64,000 nt of DNA from G963701675 sp963701675 (GTDB lineage: Bacteria; Planctomycetota; Planctomycetia; Gemmatales; Gemmataceae): positions 5,084,001-5,148,000 of the forward strand of contig OY969623.1 of assembly GCA_963701675.1 (NCBI GenBank). Direction: 5' to 3'. Position 1 is the first letter of the stretch, and each line of letters starts with the position of its first letter. Below the pieces are notes generated by a model. It worked only from the letters and a program-made list of their open reading frames with translations. It made no database searches and was not told the origin of the DNA. Both the position numbers and the translations under genes were made by a program. This document shows positions 43,704 to 50,902 of this stretch, one piece after another.

Positions 43704-44125
43704 TCTTGCTGGATACCGACCATCTTTCTGTTTTCTCCGATGAACGCGATCCACGGCACGTTCCACTGAATAATCGTTTGGAGGCAGCCGTCGAGCAAGT
43801 CGCTTGCAGCATTGTTAGCGTAGAGGAAATGCTTCGTGGCTGGCTGGCAATCATCCATCGGCTACGCGACGTGCATCGGCAGGTTCCTCATTACTCCCGC
43901 CTCGGGCAGATATTCAACGTCTTGAGTGATTGGGAGATCGTCCCGTTCGACGTCCGCGCGGCCGATCGGTTTGCAAATCTGCGGCGGCAGCGTATCCGCA
44001 TCGGGAGCATGGATCTCAAGATCGCATCAATCGCATTGGTTAACGATGCGCTACTGGTTACGGCCAACGTGCGCGATTTTTCTCCGGTCCCTGAACTACG
44101 CTGCGAAAACTGGTTGAATCCGTAG
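43700..44125 (+). CDS. vapC: VapC-type PIN-domain toxin
   Basis: 141 residues. 'MILLDTDHLSVF' (Asp5), 'CSIVSVEEMLRGWLA' (Glu), 'RIRIGSMDLKIASIAL' (Asp) and 'LLVTANVRDFSPVPEL' (Asn/Asp) give the PIN active site. It should cut tRNA or rRNA when released from the antitoxin encoded just upstream. It is the second complete VapBC-like pair in the window. Confidence 0.9.
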   Translation: MILLDTDHLSVFSDERDPRHVPLNNRLEAAVEQVACSIVSVEEMLRGWLAIIHRLRDVHRQVPHYSRLGQIFNVLSDWEIVPFDVRAADRFANLRRQRIRIGSMDLKIASIALVNDALLVTANVRDFSPVPELRCENWLNP

Positions 44126-44218
44126 GGATCGCATTTTTGATTCCTCGTGATGGAAGTCCGGCGCCGCCGATGGTATACTGCGGCGCATTGTACATTCGTT
44201 GCGTTGCGGGGAATTACC

Positions 44219-45610
44219 ATGAGCTTGAAACGCTTTTGCTTCTTCCGGCCGCGCGTGGAACCCCTCGAAGATCGCTTCCTATTGGCTGCCTGCCATGTGG
44301 TGCGGCTGGCAAACATCAATGCCGGGCACGATCTGGGCACTGGGCAAGCGCGCGGGAGTTTGCCCTACTGCATCAACTACGCCAACAACAACCCCGGTCC
44401 GGACACCATCGACTTCAACGTCACCGGAACGATCAGCCCATTCGCCACCAATCTACCCGTCCTGGCCTCGGACATGACGATTATGGGCCCGGGGTCGGAC
44501 CTGTTGACGATCAGCGACTGCCATTCCCAGGCCATCTTCGTCATCGGGACGGGGGCCACGGTCACGATCTCGGGCCTCACGATGACCAAGTGTGATCACG
44601 GACTTGGGGCGGGCGGTATCAGAAACTACGGCACTTTGACGCTTGAAGACAGCACCGTCACGAAAAATCCCAATTGGTTTAGTGACTATGACGGCATCGC
44701 CGGGGGTATACACAACTCCGGCACGATGACGATCTTGCGGTCAACGATTTCCCACAACGAAGTGGCATATGATAACGAAAATGGGTATGGGGCTGGCATC
44801 TACAACACGGGCGTGATGCTGATCGAGAACAGCACGATTTCGGGAAATCGCGTTCACGGGCAATTTCAGGGGTTCGGTGCGGGGATCTTCAACCAGGGCC
44901 AGCTAGAAGTTCGCTTCAGCACCATCACAGACAACGATCTGGGGAGCTGGAACGGAGGCGGCGGCGCGGGCATCCATAACGCAGGGCCTGTCGTTAAGCT
45001 CTACAACACCATCGTTGCTGGGAACAGCGGAGGTCCGGACATTGTGGGCGGCTACACTGGCAGCGCGAATCTCATCGGCGGCGACCCGAAGCTCGGTGTA
45101 TTGCAGTACAACGGCGGCCTCACGCAGACGCATAAGGTTCTGCAAATGAGCCCGGCCCTCAACGCCGGCAACAACACCGGCGCTCCCCAGTGGGACCAAC
45201 GCGGCCCGGGGTTTCCGCGCATCGTGAACGGCACGATTGACATCGGGGCGTTCGAGGTGCAGTCAACCCGGGCGCTCGGTACGGCGGGGTCGGGAGACCC
45301 ACGCCGAGCGCTCGGGGGACCGGCGCCGAGCGCTCGGCGCGGGTCTCCTGACCCCGCCGTATTGCTGACCGCAGGTTTCCCACACGCGGCCGGCGACTCC
45401 GCTTCTGGCTCTCTCGCGCTCGGCGCGGGTCTCCCGACCCCGCCGTCCTGCGGTGTAGCTCCGCTTCGAGTCGACGAATTCGGTGAAGTCCAACCTTCGG
45501 CCGAATGCGAAACAGAGTTTCGCGGACTTGCGTTCCAGAACGGGGTTCGGGAACGAGGTAAGTGGGACGAAACAACTCCCGTGGGCGAATTGGCCGAGGT
45601 TGGCTGGTAG
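44219..45610 (+). CDS. Right-handed beta-helix exported protein with repeat-derived C-terminus
   Basis: 463 residues from 'MSLKRFCFFRPRVEPLEDRF'. The 'EPLEDRFLLA' N-terminal motif marks planctomycete exported proteins. Residues ~60-320 form parallel beta-helix repeats ('GGIRNYGTLTLEDSTVTKN', 'GAGIYNTGVMLIENSTISGN') ending in the usual choice-of-anchor closing motif 'NGTIDIGAFEVQ' at ~45,255. The following ~115 residues are the translation of palindromic repeats (45,281-45,446) and a decayed DUF4058 end, so the natural stop has been lost. Confidence 0.8.
   Translation: MSLKRFCFFRPRVEPLEDRFLLAACHVVRLANINAGHDLGTGQARGSLPYCINYANNNPGPDTIDFNVTGTISPFATNLPVLASDMTIMGPGSDLLTISDCHSQAIFVIGTGATVTISGLTMTKCDHGLGAGGIRNYGTLTLEDSTVTKNPNWFSDYDGIAGGIHNSGTMTILRSTISHNEVAYDNENGYGAGIYNTGVMLIENSTISGNRVHGQFQGFGAGIFNQGQLEVRFSTITDNDLGSWNGGGGAGIHNAGPVVKLYNTIVAGNSGGPDIVGGYTGSANLIGGDPKLGVLQYNGGLTQTHKVLQMSPALNAGNNTGAPQWDQRGPGFPRIVNGTIDIGAFEVQSTRALGTAGSGDPRRALGGPAPSARRGSPDPAVLLTAGFPHAAGDSASGSLALGAGLPTPPSCGVAPLRVDEFGEVQPSAECETEFRGLAFQNGVRERGKWDETTPVGELAEVGW
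45281..45446. repeat. Three palindromic repeats in the 3' end of the beta-helix gene
   Basis: Copies at 45281-45315 (forward), 45328-45360 and 45416-45446 (both reversed) share the core GGCGGGGTCGGGAGACCC plus GCGCCGAGCGC. They are a second REP-like family, different from that of the RAYT gene. Their translation supplies 'GSGDPRRALGG' and 'GSPDPAVLL' segments. Confidence 0.75.
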
Positions 45611-45632
45611 GTTTCTTCGAGTGGTCTATTTT
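45575..45632 (-). pseudogene. Remnant of a DUF4058 gene 3' end
   Basis: On the minus strand this reads 'PLEETYQPTSANSP', near-identical to 'PLEETYQSTWAKCP' at the C-terminus of the intact DUF4058 gene at 53,759; the nucleotide match includes 'GGTTTCTTCGAGTGGT'-type sequence. Only the tail survives, between the beta-helix and DUF2294 genes. Confidence 0.6.
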
Positions 45633-46006
45633 TTCCTGGTCTCGCGGCGGATAGGCGCCTCGGTCAGTGTGAAAAGCACGATCTCTTCTCCCGTCACTGT
45701 GCTGATGTCGTGGTGCAGACTTAGCACTTTCACTCCAGTGGCTTCTTCCACCATCGCCTCCATAACCGGCCGGGCCGTTTCGATCAGATGGGTCCGCACC
45801 TGTTTGAGCAGGTCTCGTCCTTTATCCGTGGGAAGTGTCTTTACCAGCTGTTGCTCGGCCGCAGTCAAAACCCCGTGGAGCCGGACCACGAGGAGATCAC
45901 CTAGCAAGTGAGTGTGAATGTCCTTCGGACCCCGGCCCATGTACTCCTGTTGAAAGCGCGCCATTCCTTCGCAGACGGCGGCTTCGATTTCGCCCTGCGT
46001 TTTCAT
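45626..46006 (-). CDS. DUF2294 (MpsC-like) protein
   Basis: About 126 residues from the ATG at 46006 (GGAG 6 nt upstream). 'IHTHLLGDLLVVRLHGVLTA' and 'EEATGVKVLSLHHDISTVTG' are the DUF2294/PF10057 signature, followed by 'EEIVLFTLTEAP'. In Staphylococcus a PF10057 protein (MpsC) is linked to the MpsAB cation/bicarbonate system, but no mpsAB genes are seen here. The companion gene at 46,339 is a divergent paralogue, so the pair probably shares a role. Confidence 0.85.
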   Translation of the reverse strand: MKTQGEIEAAVCEGMARFQQEYMGRGPKDIHTHLLGDLLVVRLHGVLTAAEQQLVKTLPTDKGRDLLKQVRTHLIETARPVMEAMVEEATGVKVLSLHHDISTVTGEEIVLFTLTEAPIRRETRKK

Positions 46007-46100
46007 AAGCTTCTCCAGGAGTTCACTAGGGAAATGACGATGAGCCGCCGCTCCCAAGGCAACCTAAAGTCATGATACCCTTGACGAAAGAACAATCCAC

Positions 46101-46128
46101 TTGCGTTTACGCTTCGGCGCCGTACAAT
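46101..46128 (+). promoter_or_regulatory. Promoter of RNA copy 1
   Basis: TTGCGT (46101-46106), 16-bp spacer, TACAAT (46123-46128). It would start an RNA near 46,135 that runs to the terminator ending at 46,293. Confidence 0.5.
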
Positions 46129-46134
46129 GCAAAG

Positions 46135-46293
46135 ACCGGAACCGCATAAACTGCATTTCGGCTTCGGTGAAAGTGATTGGTAGTCGTCGGATGACTAGAT
46201 GAAGGGCAACCCGGCCGTGCCGGGGGGTCCGTTGACGAGTATGCCGACGTGGTCGAATACCTGAGGGTGTTCGGCCACGTCGGCTTTTTTTTT
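46135..46293 (+). ncRNA. Structured RNA copy 1 with intrinsic terminator (novel candidate)
   Basis: Elements in order: a 5' hairpin (CCGGAACCG with CGGCTTCGG); the linker GGATGACTAGATGAA; and a hairpin of outer stem GGGC/GTCC (46204-46207 with 46227-46230), AA/GG internal loop and inner CCCGGC/GCCGGG. A 19-bp terminator stem (46243-46261 with 46266-46284) and a run of nine T follow. A second copy lies at 50,654. The DUF2294 start is only ~45 nt beyond the T-run, so the element may be a riboswitch-like attenuator; a free sRNA is the alternative. I could not match it to a known RNA family. Confidence 0.65.
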
Positions 46294-46338
46294 CACTCGC
46301 GGTGGCGCGGAAAGTCGGAGCCACCAGGAACAAACGCA

Positions 46339-46746
46339 ATGAACCAGCTCAACACGGAAAGCCAGCCCAAGTCGACCATGGCGCAACAGGTCGCTTTAGC
46401 GGCCAGCGCCTTTCAGCGGGAGCGGACGGGCCACACGCCTAGGGCGGTGATCGCCGTCCTGAGCGAAGATACGATCGTGGTCACATTGCACGGGGCTCTA
46501 ACGCCTGCCGAAAAGGCCCTCGCCCAGAACCCGGCAGGAGCGGCTCAGGTGCAAGAATTCCACCGGCAACTGTTCACCAACTCTTGCAACGCACTGCGGC
46601 AGGAGATCAAGAGAATCACAGGAGTAGAAGTGCGCGAGGCCACCGCGGAAGTCGAGACGACGAGCGGCACCGTCGTGCACGCCTTCACGACCGGCACCAT
46701 GGTCCAAGTATTCCTGCTCGCGGGCAGTATACCCGCGGGCGCGTGA
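46339..46746 (+). CDS. DUF2294 (MpsC-like) protein behind a terminator
   Basis: 135 residues from 'MNQLNTESQPKSTMAQQVAL' (an ATG 13 codons later is also possible). 'AVIAVLSEDTIVVTLHGALT', 'EIKRITGVEVREATAEVETT' and 'GTVVHAFTTGTMVQVFLL' reproduce the DUF2294 pattern of the minus-strand neighbour. Its only visible upstream promoter is on the far side of the strong terminator of RNA copy 1, so expression should depend on readthrough or antitermination. It heads the series DUF2294, GlsB, CsrA, response regulator. Confidence 0.83.
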   Translation: MNQLNTESQPKSTMAQQVALAASAFQRERTGHTPRAVIAVLSEDTIVVTLHGALTPAEKALAQNPAGAAQVQEFHRQLFTNSCNALRQEIKRITGVEVREATAEVETTSGTVVHAFTTGTMVQVFLLAGSIPAGA

Positions 46747-46786
46747 GAACCCGTTCAATTCCGTCCTGAGTGGAGGTGTAAGGCAG

Positions 46787-47077
46787 ATGAGCGTAGGCGC
46801 CCTTCTTAGTTGGATGTTGTGCGGGTTGATCGTAGGGCTGGTTGCACGTCTCCTGGTTCCAGGACGGCAACATATGAGCCTGTTGCTGACGATGGTGCTC
46901 GGCATTGTCGGTGCGGTCGTGGGTGGCTTCCTCTACTCGTTAATTCAGGGAGCGCCGAGCGAGCCTTTCTCCTTTTCTGGAAATGCCTGGCACGGCTGGA
47001 TTGTGGCGATCCTCGGGGGGGTGCTTGTGATTTGGCTCTATGGAACCCTTTACCCAAGAAGAAGATGGTGGCAGTAA
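46787..47077 (+). CDS. GlsB/YeaQ/YmgE-family membrane protein
   Basis: 96 residues with three membrane spans ('LLSWMLCGLIVGLVARLLVP', 'LLLTMVLGIVGAVVGGFLYS', 'GWIVAILGGVLVIWLYGTLY') and the 'GLIVGLVARLLVPG' signature of the transglycosylase-associated/GlsB stress family (PF04226). GGAGG lies upstream of its ATG. Proteins of this family are induced by general stress in many bacteria. Confidence 0.9.
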   Translation: MSVGALLSWMLCGLIVGLVARLLVPGRQHMSLLLTMVLGIVGAVVGGFLYSLIQGAPSEPFSFSGNAWHGWIVAILGGVLVIWLYGTLYPRRRWWQ

Positions 47078-47115
47078 CTCGCGAGGCGACTCGCGAAGAA
47101 AATGGAGGTTCTACC

Positions 47116-47331
47116 ATGTTGGTGTTATCGAGAAAAATCCAGGAAGCCGTTGTCGTCGGAGGCGCCGATGGCTTCAAGCGCATGCTCAAAGTCACCGTGC
47201 TGGAGATCAGAGACGGGAAGGTGAGACTGGGCTTTGAAGTCGATAAGGACGTCCCCGTCCATCGTTTGGAGGTCTGGGAGCGAATCCATGGTAGCGAGCC
47301 GGCGAGCCCGATAGCTCTCGCTGACAAATGA
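47116..47331 (+). CDS. csrA: Carbon storage regulator CsrA
   Basis: 71 residues: 'MLVLSRKIQEAVVVGG' and 'VRLGFEVDKDVPVHRLEVWE' are near-consensus, including the RNA-contacting Leu4 and the VHR(x)E segment. CsrA dimers bind GGA motifs in mRNA leaders and sRNAs. The ribosome-binding site GGAGG is itself a possible autoregulatory site. It is 39 nt after glsB. The ~20-residue Ser/Pro-rich C-terminal extension ('GSEPASPIALADK') is typical in length. Confidence 0.95.
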   Translation: MLVLSRKIQEAVVVGGADGFKRMLKVTVLEIRDGKVRLGFEVDKDVPVHRLEVWERIHGSEPASPIALADK

Positions 47332-47411
47332 CCATGTGAGGGCCAGCCAATCACAAGCGATTCCTAGATACGCGAGTGTTCCGACAACAATGAAGTTGGA
47401 GGGTTTCTCAA

Positions 47412-47999
47412 ATGTCGCGCAACGAATGGGAATCGGATTGGGCCGGAGGCTCCGCCGTCGGCGTCCAACTCGAGCCATCCGATGAGGTAATGGCGGGGTG
47501 GAGGCGTCGTGTCATCGCCGGGCCTGTTAGTGCCGGCAGAAGATTGCTCCGAGTGTTGGTTGTTGATAACGACAGAGACGCGACGGACAGTTTGTCCATC
47601 CTGGTGAGCATGTGGGGCCACGAGGTACGGCGGGCATACGGTGGTATAGCGGCGCTTGAAATGGCCTTTGCGTATCAGCCCGATGTCGTGTTCCTCGATA
47701 TCGCGATGCCCCAAAAAACTGGATGCCAGGTAGCAATGCAACTACGCCATGAGGCGACCACCAAAGGCGCTCGACTGATCGCCATCACCGGGTACACGGA
47801 CGAGGCCCACCGCCGGCTTTGTGAGTATGCCGGCTTCGATGATTTCCTTATTAAGCCGGTACCAGTTTCGGTCGTGGAAGAGTTGCTGGCGCGTGAACGA
47901 AGGCGGCTCGAGGAGTTGCCTAAAACTTTCCGTGCAGCGCCACGGGAATACGGCCTTGTGGTTGTTGGTGATAGCGCCAGTCACGTGAAAGGATATTGA
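47412..47999 (+). CDS. Single-domain response regulator
   Basis: 195 residues. A ~45-residue N-terminal extension precedes a complete receiver domain: 'RVLVVDNDRDATDS' (acidic pocket as D-N-D), 'DVVFLDIAMPQKTG' (phosphoacceptor Asp), 'LIAITGY' (Thr) and 'FLIKPVPVSVVEEL' (Lys). No DNA-binding output domain; only a short helical tail follows. No histidine kinase is nearby, so the partner is unknown. GGAGGG precedes the ATG. Confidence 0.9.
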   Translation: MSRNEWESDWAGGSAVGVQLEPSDEVMAGWRRRVIAGPVSAGRRLLRVLVVDNDRDATDSLSILVSMWGHEVRRAYGGIAALEMAFAYQPDVVFLDIAMPQKTGCQVAMQLRHEATTKGARLIAITGYTDEAHRRLCEYAGFDDFLIKPVPVSVVEELLARERRRLEELPKTFRAAPREYGLVVVGDSASHVKGY

Positions 48000-48000
48000 A

Positions 48001-48243
48001 ATGAATACATCCATGGTCGACAGAACCGCGTGGCAGGTCTGGGCGATACCCGTTCATGGCCCGCGCCGACTCGTCGAGAGTTGCGGCAAGAAGCGCGATG
48101 CCTGGGAAGCGGCGCGCCGCCTCAACCACGCCACTCCGTGGCTGTTTCACGACGTGCGTCGCGAGACACTGTACGCGGGTAATGGATTCCTCCATGGACC
48201 GGTTGTGAAAACTTACTCATTTGACGACTCGATTTCATTTTGA
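48001..48243 (+). CDS. Hypothetical small protein after the response regulator
   Basis: 80 residues (MNTSMVDRTAWQVWAIPVHG), starting one base after the response regulator stop, so probably co-translated. Compact, rich in aromatic and basic residues ('GKKRDAWEAARRLNHATPWL', 'FHDVRRETLYAGNGFLHGPV'). No signal peptide. Not recognised. Confidence 0.65.
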   Translation: MNTSMVDRTAWQVWAIPVHGPRRLVESCGKKRDAWEAARRLNHATPWLFHDVRRETLYAGNGFLHGPVVKTYSFDDSISF

Positions 48244-48360
48244 TCGAAAGTGACCGACCAACGCAGGGGTAGAACATCGTGCGCCTCTAGTTCAACGCGG
48301 CATGTAGGTAATGCGATCCCCTCAGTGTTTTTGCCGGTGCGGATACAAAGGATGGTCAAC

Positions 48361-48567
48361 ATGATTCAATCGGACGCTGGGCCTCTCGACCGTTTGGAAA
48401 AAGTGTTAAAGCACTCAGAGCCAGGTTGCCCTGGAATGACGAACCGAATGACATCCGACGAGATGATCCATGACCTCGCGCTGGTATTCCAGGAACTGCA
48501 AAGGAAACTGTTTAGTCTGCTCGGCGAGATTAACCACTTGAAGAGTCGGGCGCTACGTAAGGTCTAG
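48361..48567 (+). CDS. Small helical protein
   Basis: 68 residues from 'MIQSDAGPLDRLEKVLKHSE', with AAAGGA upstream. The C-terminal half 'MIHDLALVFQELQRKLFSLL' with 'GEINHLKSRALRKV' is a probable coiled coil. Same strand and spacing as the regulatory genes around it. Function unknown; a sigma-factor or CsrA partner is possible but unproven. Confidence 0.6.
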   Translation: MIQSDAGPLDRLEKVLKHSEPGCPGMTNRMTSDEMIHDLALVFQELQRKLFSLLGEINHLKSRALRKV

Positions 48568-48672
48568 CGCTACTTGCATAATCTTGCATAATATGGGGAG
48601 TTCGAGTGGAACAAATCCGACTACGGGTCTAGCTCTCTCCCACCGATCAACCCTTATCCAAGGAGGCCACGA

Positions 48673-49368
48673 ATGGCGACTTTACTTTCCGCTGGTATTT
48701 GCGCCCCTCCAGCGCGGGCTGATATTAATCCACGCCTGTTGCAAAGAACGCAGGACTACCTGGAATGTCGATCACACGATCGACCGCCCGGCAAACACTT
48801 GAGGGAGGCGTGGAGCGAGTTCTACGCCATCTATGATCCGATGATCCGTCGCTTTGCCGTGAATTCTCCATCGGCGCCAGCCGACGACGACGATTGTGTG
48901 CAAGAAGTCTGGGTCACGCTGGTTAAGAAGCTGAGGGGTTTTCACTACGACCCACTTCGCAGCCAGTTTGCATCTTGGCTCTATACCCTGGTTCACAACA
49001 AGGGCGTCGATCAGGTCCGCCACCGGATCCGGCACCCGGCGACCAGCATGTCTGCCGACGACGAAGCCAAGTTATGCGGCGCCGTTATCGGTTCGGCGGA
49101 AGAACTCGAGACCGACCGGCGCCGAAACATGGTAAGTGGCGCGTTAGGCCGGCTCCGCAAGCGAATCCCTGCTCGCAGTTTCCGGGTCATGTACCTACGC
49201 TCCATCCGCGATCGCTCTGTCGCCGACGTCGCCACTGCCCTCGGGCTGAGCGGGGCCCAGGTGCGGCTTTTTCACCACCGCGCCATGAAAGAACTGCATT
49301 ACTTGTGTCAAGGACAACCAACGGCCGGAGAGCAGGGACTCTACCAAAACGGCCCGGTTGGAATCTGA
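48673..49368 (+). CDS. ECF-like sigma-70-family RNA polymerase sigma factor
   Basis: 231 residues. Region 2 at ~50-118 ('AWSEFYAIYDPMIRRFAVNS', 'DDCVQEVWVTLVKKLRGFHY', 'FASWLYTLVHNKGVDQVRHR') and region 4 at ~165-215 ('RSFRVMYLRSIRDRSVADVA', 'ALGLSGAQVRLFHHRAMKEL'). No region 1 or 3, as in ECF factors. No anti-sigma gene is adjacent, as is common for planctomycete ECF groups. It is followed by a perfect terminator. It may drive genes of this stress region (inference). Confidence 0.9.
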   Translation: MATLLSAGICAPPARADINPRLLQRTQDYLECRSHDRPPGKHLREAWSEFYAIYDPMIRRFAVNSPSAPADDDDCVQEVWVTLVKKLRGFHYDPLRSQFASWLYTLVHNKGVDQVRHRIRHPATSMSADDEAKLCGAVIGSAEELETDRRRNMVSGALGRLRKRIPARSFRVMYLRSIRDRSVADVATALGLSGAQVRLFHHRAMKELHYLCQGQPTAGEQGLYQNGPVGI

Positions 49369-49393
49369 ACGAATCGGTCAAATCAAAAAAGCG

Positions 49394-49433
49394 GGACCGG
49401 ACCTCTGGCAACACAGGTCCGGTCCTTTTTCTT
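49394..49433 (+). terminator. Intrinsic terminator after the sigma-factor gene
   Basis: Perfect 11-bp stem GGACCGGACCT / AGGTCCGGTCC (49394-49404 with 49415-49425), then TTTTTCTTT; preceded by an A-run, so it could also act on the minus strand. Confidence 0.9.
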
Positions 49434-49596
49434 TATGAGGATCCGATTAGCTGCAACGCGGGGTTCGCTGCCGCGTGTCACTGATAGAAGAAGTGGATGC
49501 GCGATTCGCTCGACGAGAATAGAGAAGATGCAGCGGAACGAGCCGATGTTCGGCTCCTCCATCCAGTTTCCGAACCGAAAGAAAGAAAGTGTAAAA

Positions 49597-49995
49597 ATGA
49601 CTACGAACCGAGCCCGCATGTTTGCAGGTATGGCAGCGGCCGTCCTCATCGGTCTTCCGACTGCGGCCTTTGCCGCGGATGCCAAGTTCACGACACACCT
49701 TGAGGGCACGCGAAACGACCCGCGAGCCATGGGCCGAGCCGCGTGGGTCAGCGAAGGACGCAGCATTACTCTAAGCGTTCAGTTAGCCCACGTTTCGTCG
49801 ACCGAGCTAGCCACGGTATACGTCAACGGCCGCTTTGTCGGCGTCATCGACGTCAGTGCCGGTGCCGGCACACTGAACCTCGACAATAGGAAAGCAGAAG
49901 ACAATGCGATCCCGATCATCAAAAATGGCTCAACCATCGAGGTCTACGGCGATGACGACACACCGATTTTGGTCGGTATGTTCCGAAACGGCTAA
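49597..49995 (+). CDS. Small exported protein, paralogue 1
   Basis: 132 residues from 'MTTNRARMFAGMAAAVLIGL', with a signal peptide cleaved near 'AAFA-AD'. Mature domain of ~105 residues: 'DAKFTTHLEGTRNDPRAMGR', 'ELATVYVNGRFVGVIDVSAG', 'DTPILVGMFRNG'. It is clearly homologous over its whole length to the gene at 50,192 and looks like a small beta-sandwich (CHRD-like or Ig-like). A 7-bp perfect hairpin (GAGCCGA-TGT-TCGGCTC) lies in its leader. Confidence 0.78.
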   Translation: MTTNRARMFAGMAAAVLIGLPTAAFAADAKFTTHLEGTRNDPRAMGRAAWVSEGRSITLSVQLAHVSSTELATVYVNGRFVGVIDVSAGAGTLNLDNRKAEDNAIPIIKNGSTIEVYGDDDTPILVGMFRNG

Positions 49996-50191
49996 CCCCG
50001 ACAAATCGCCCTCGCTCGAGCCCAGGACGGGCGTGGCGGACCGGTCGTCTCAGAGGTCGGCTGCCACGCTTGTTCTGTATGACGCGACTAAGAACGAACG
50101 TGTCAAAGACACATTCTCTTAAGGGCGGCGCTCGTCAGGCTGCCTCAGCAAGAATCTCGTTTTGTACCTAACAGAAAGATGTAGGTGAAAG

Positions 50192-50584
50192 ATGATTACT
50201 CGTAAGCTGATTGGTTTGGCCGCGGTGGCATTGGTACTCGGACTTGCGACGTCGGCATGGGCTGCCGACGCTAAGTTCACGGCTGAACTCATCGCTCAAC
50301 GCGGCGACGAGTTGGCAATCGGCCGAGCCGTTTGGCAGACCCAGGGCCGAACGACTACTTTTAGCGTCTTCGCGGACCATGTGACCTCGACCGACCGAGT
50401 CATGGTGGTGGTGAACGACCGATATATCGGTGAGTTCGACATTGTCGACGGCTCGGGCATGCTGATCATCAGTGATCAGCAAGAGGCGAGCCAGCTGCCG
50501 CAGATTCGCCCCGGCTCCAAGATCGTCCTCTATTCAGTCGATGACCTAGCGCCGGTACTTTACGGGACGTTTCGCACACAATGA
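50192..50584 (+). CDS. Small exported protein, paralogue 2
   Basis: 130 residues. Signal peptide 'MITRKLIGLAAVALVLGLAT' with cleavage at 'AWA-AD'. The mature part aligns with paralogue 1: 'DAKFTAELIAQRGDELAIGR', 'DRVMVVVNDRYIGEFDIVDG', 'APVLYGTFRTQ'. Both keep the 'ADAKFT' start and the 'V.(V)N.R(F/Y)(V/I)G..D(V/I)' strand. Tandem duplication between the sigma-factor gene and RNA copy 2. Confidence 0.78.
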   Translation: MITRKLIGLAAVALVLGLATSAWAADAKFTAELIAQRGDELAIGRAVWQTQGRTTTFSVFADHVTSTDRVMVVVNDRYIGEFDIVDGSGMLIISDQQEASQLPQIRPGSKIVLYSVDDLAPVLYGTFRTQ

Positions 50585-50641
50585 GGATTGAGAAACGATC
50601 AAAGCAAGTCAAGTGCAATATCTTTTTCTCCCTCTGCAGTG

Positions 50642-50647
50642 TATAAT
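50642..50647 (+). promoter_or_regulatory. -10 element of RNA copy 2
   Basis: Perfect TATAAT; the -35 region is T/C-rich without a clear hexamer. It would start an RNA near 50,654, giving a transcript the same length as copy 1. Confidence 0.45.
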
Positions 50648-50653
50648 TGACGT

Positions 50654-50804
50654 ATGATCGGAGCCTAAATCGAAGATGAAGTCAGCTCCGAGATTCGTTG
50701 GAAGACTAGCTGAAGGGCAACCCGCCTGAGTCGGGGGGCCCGTTGAAGAGTATGCCGACGTGGTCGAATGCCATCGGGTATTCGACTACGTCGGTTTTTT
50801 TTTT
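50654..50804 (+). ncRNA. Structured RNA copy 2 with intrinsic terminator (novel candidate)
   Basis: Same order of elements as the copy at 46,135: a 5' hairpin (GGAGC/GCTCC); the linker GGAAGACTAGCTGAA; outer stem GGGC/GCCC (50715-50718 with 50738-50741) with AA/GG internal loop and CCCG/CGGG inner stem; a 19-bp terminator stem (50754-50772 with 50777-50795, 4-nt loop); and a ten-T run. Relative to copy 1, five terminator-stem positions changed and all remain paired. The next gene starts ~98 nt downstream. Confidence 0.65.
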
Positions 50805-50902
50805 AGATCGTGGCCCGCGGTGTCGACCACAAGACGACGAGTCCCGTGGAGTCCCTGCCAGCGTGGTGAAAACGGATCAAAAAGTAGACCGAGGAGAACG
50901 AA

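Noticed and set aside
45281..45446. Regularly recurring repeats considered as a CRISPR array
   Set aside because: Only three copies, in mixed orientation, with unequal spacing and inside a coding frame; no cas genes nearby.
46187..46263. Short peptide frames within the duplicated RNA (MKGNP...SMPTWSN in copy 1)
   Set aside because: Copy 2 has CTG instead of ATG and the frame runs into the T-run; stem-preserving substitutions fit RNA structure better than coding.
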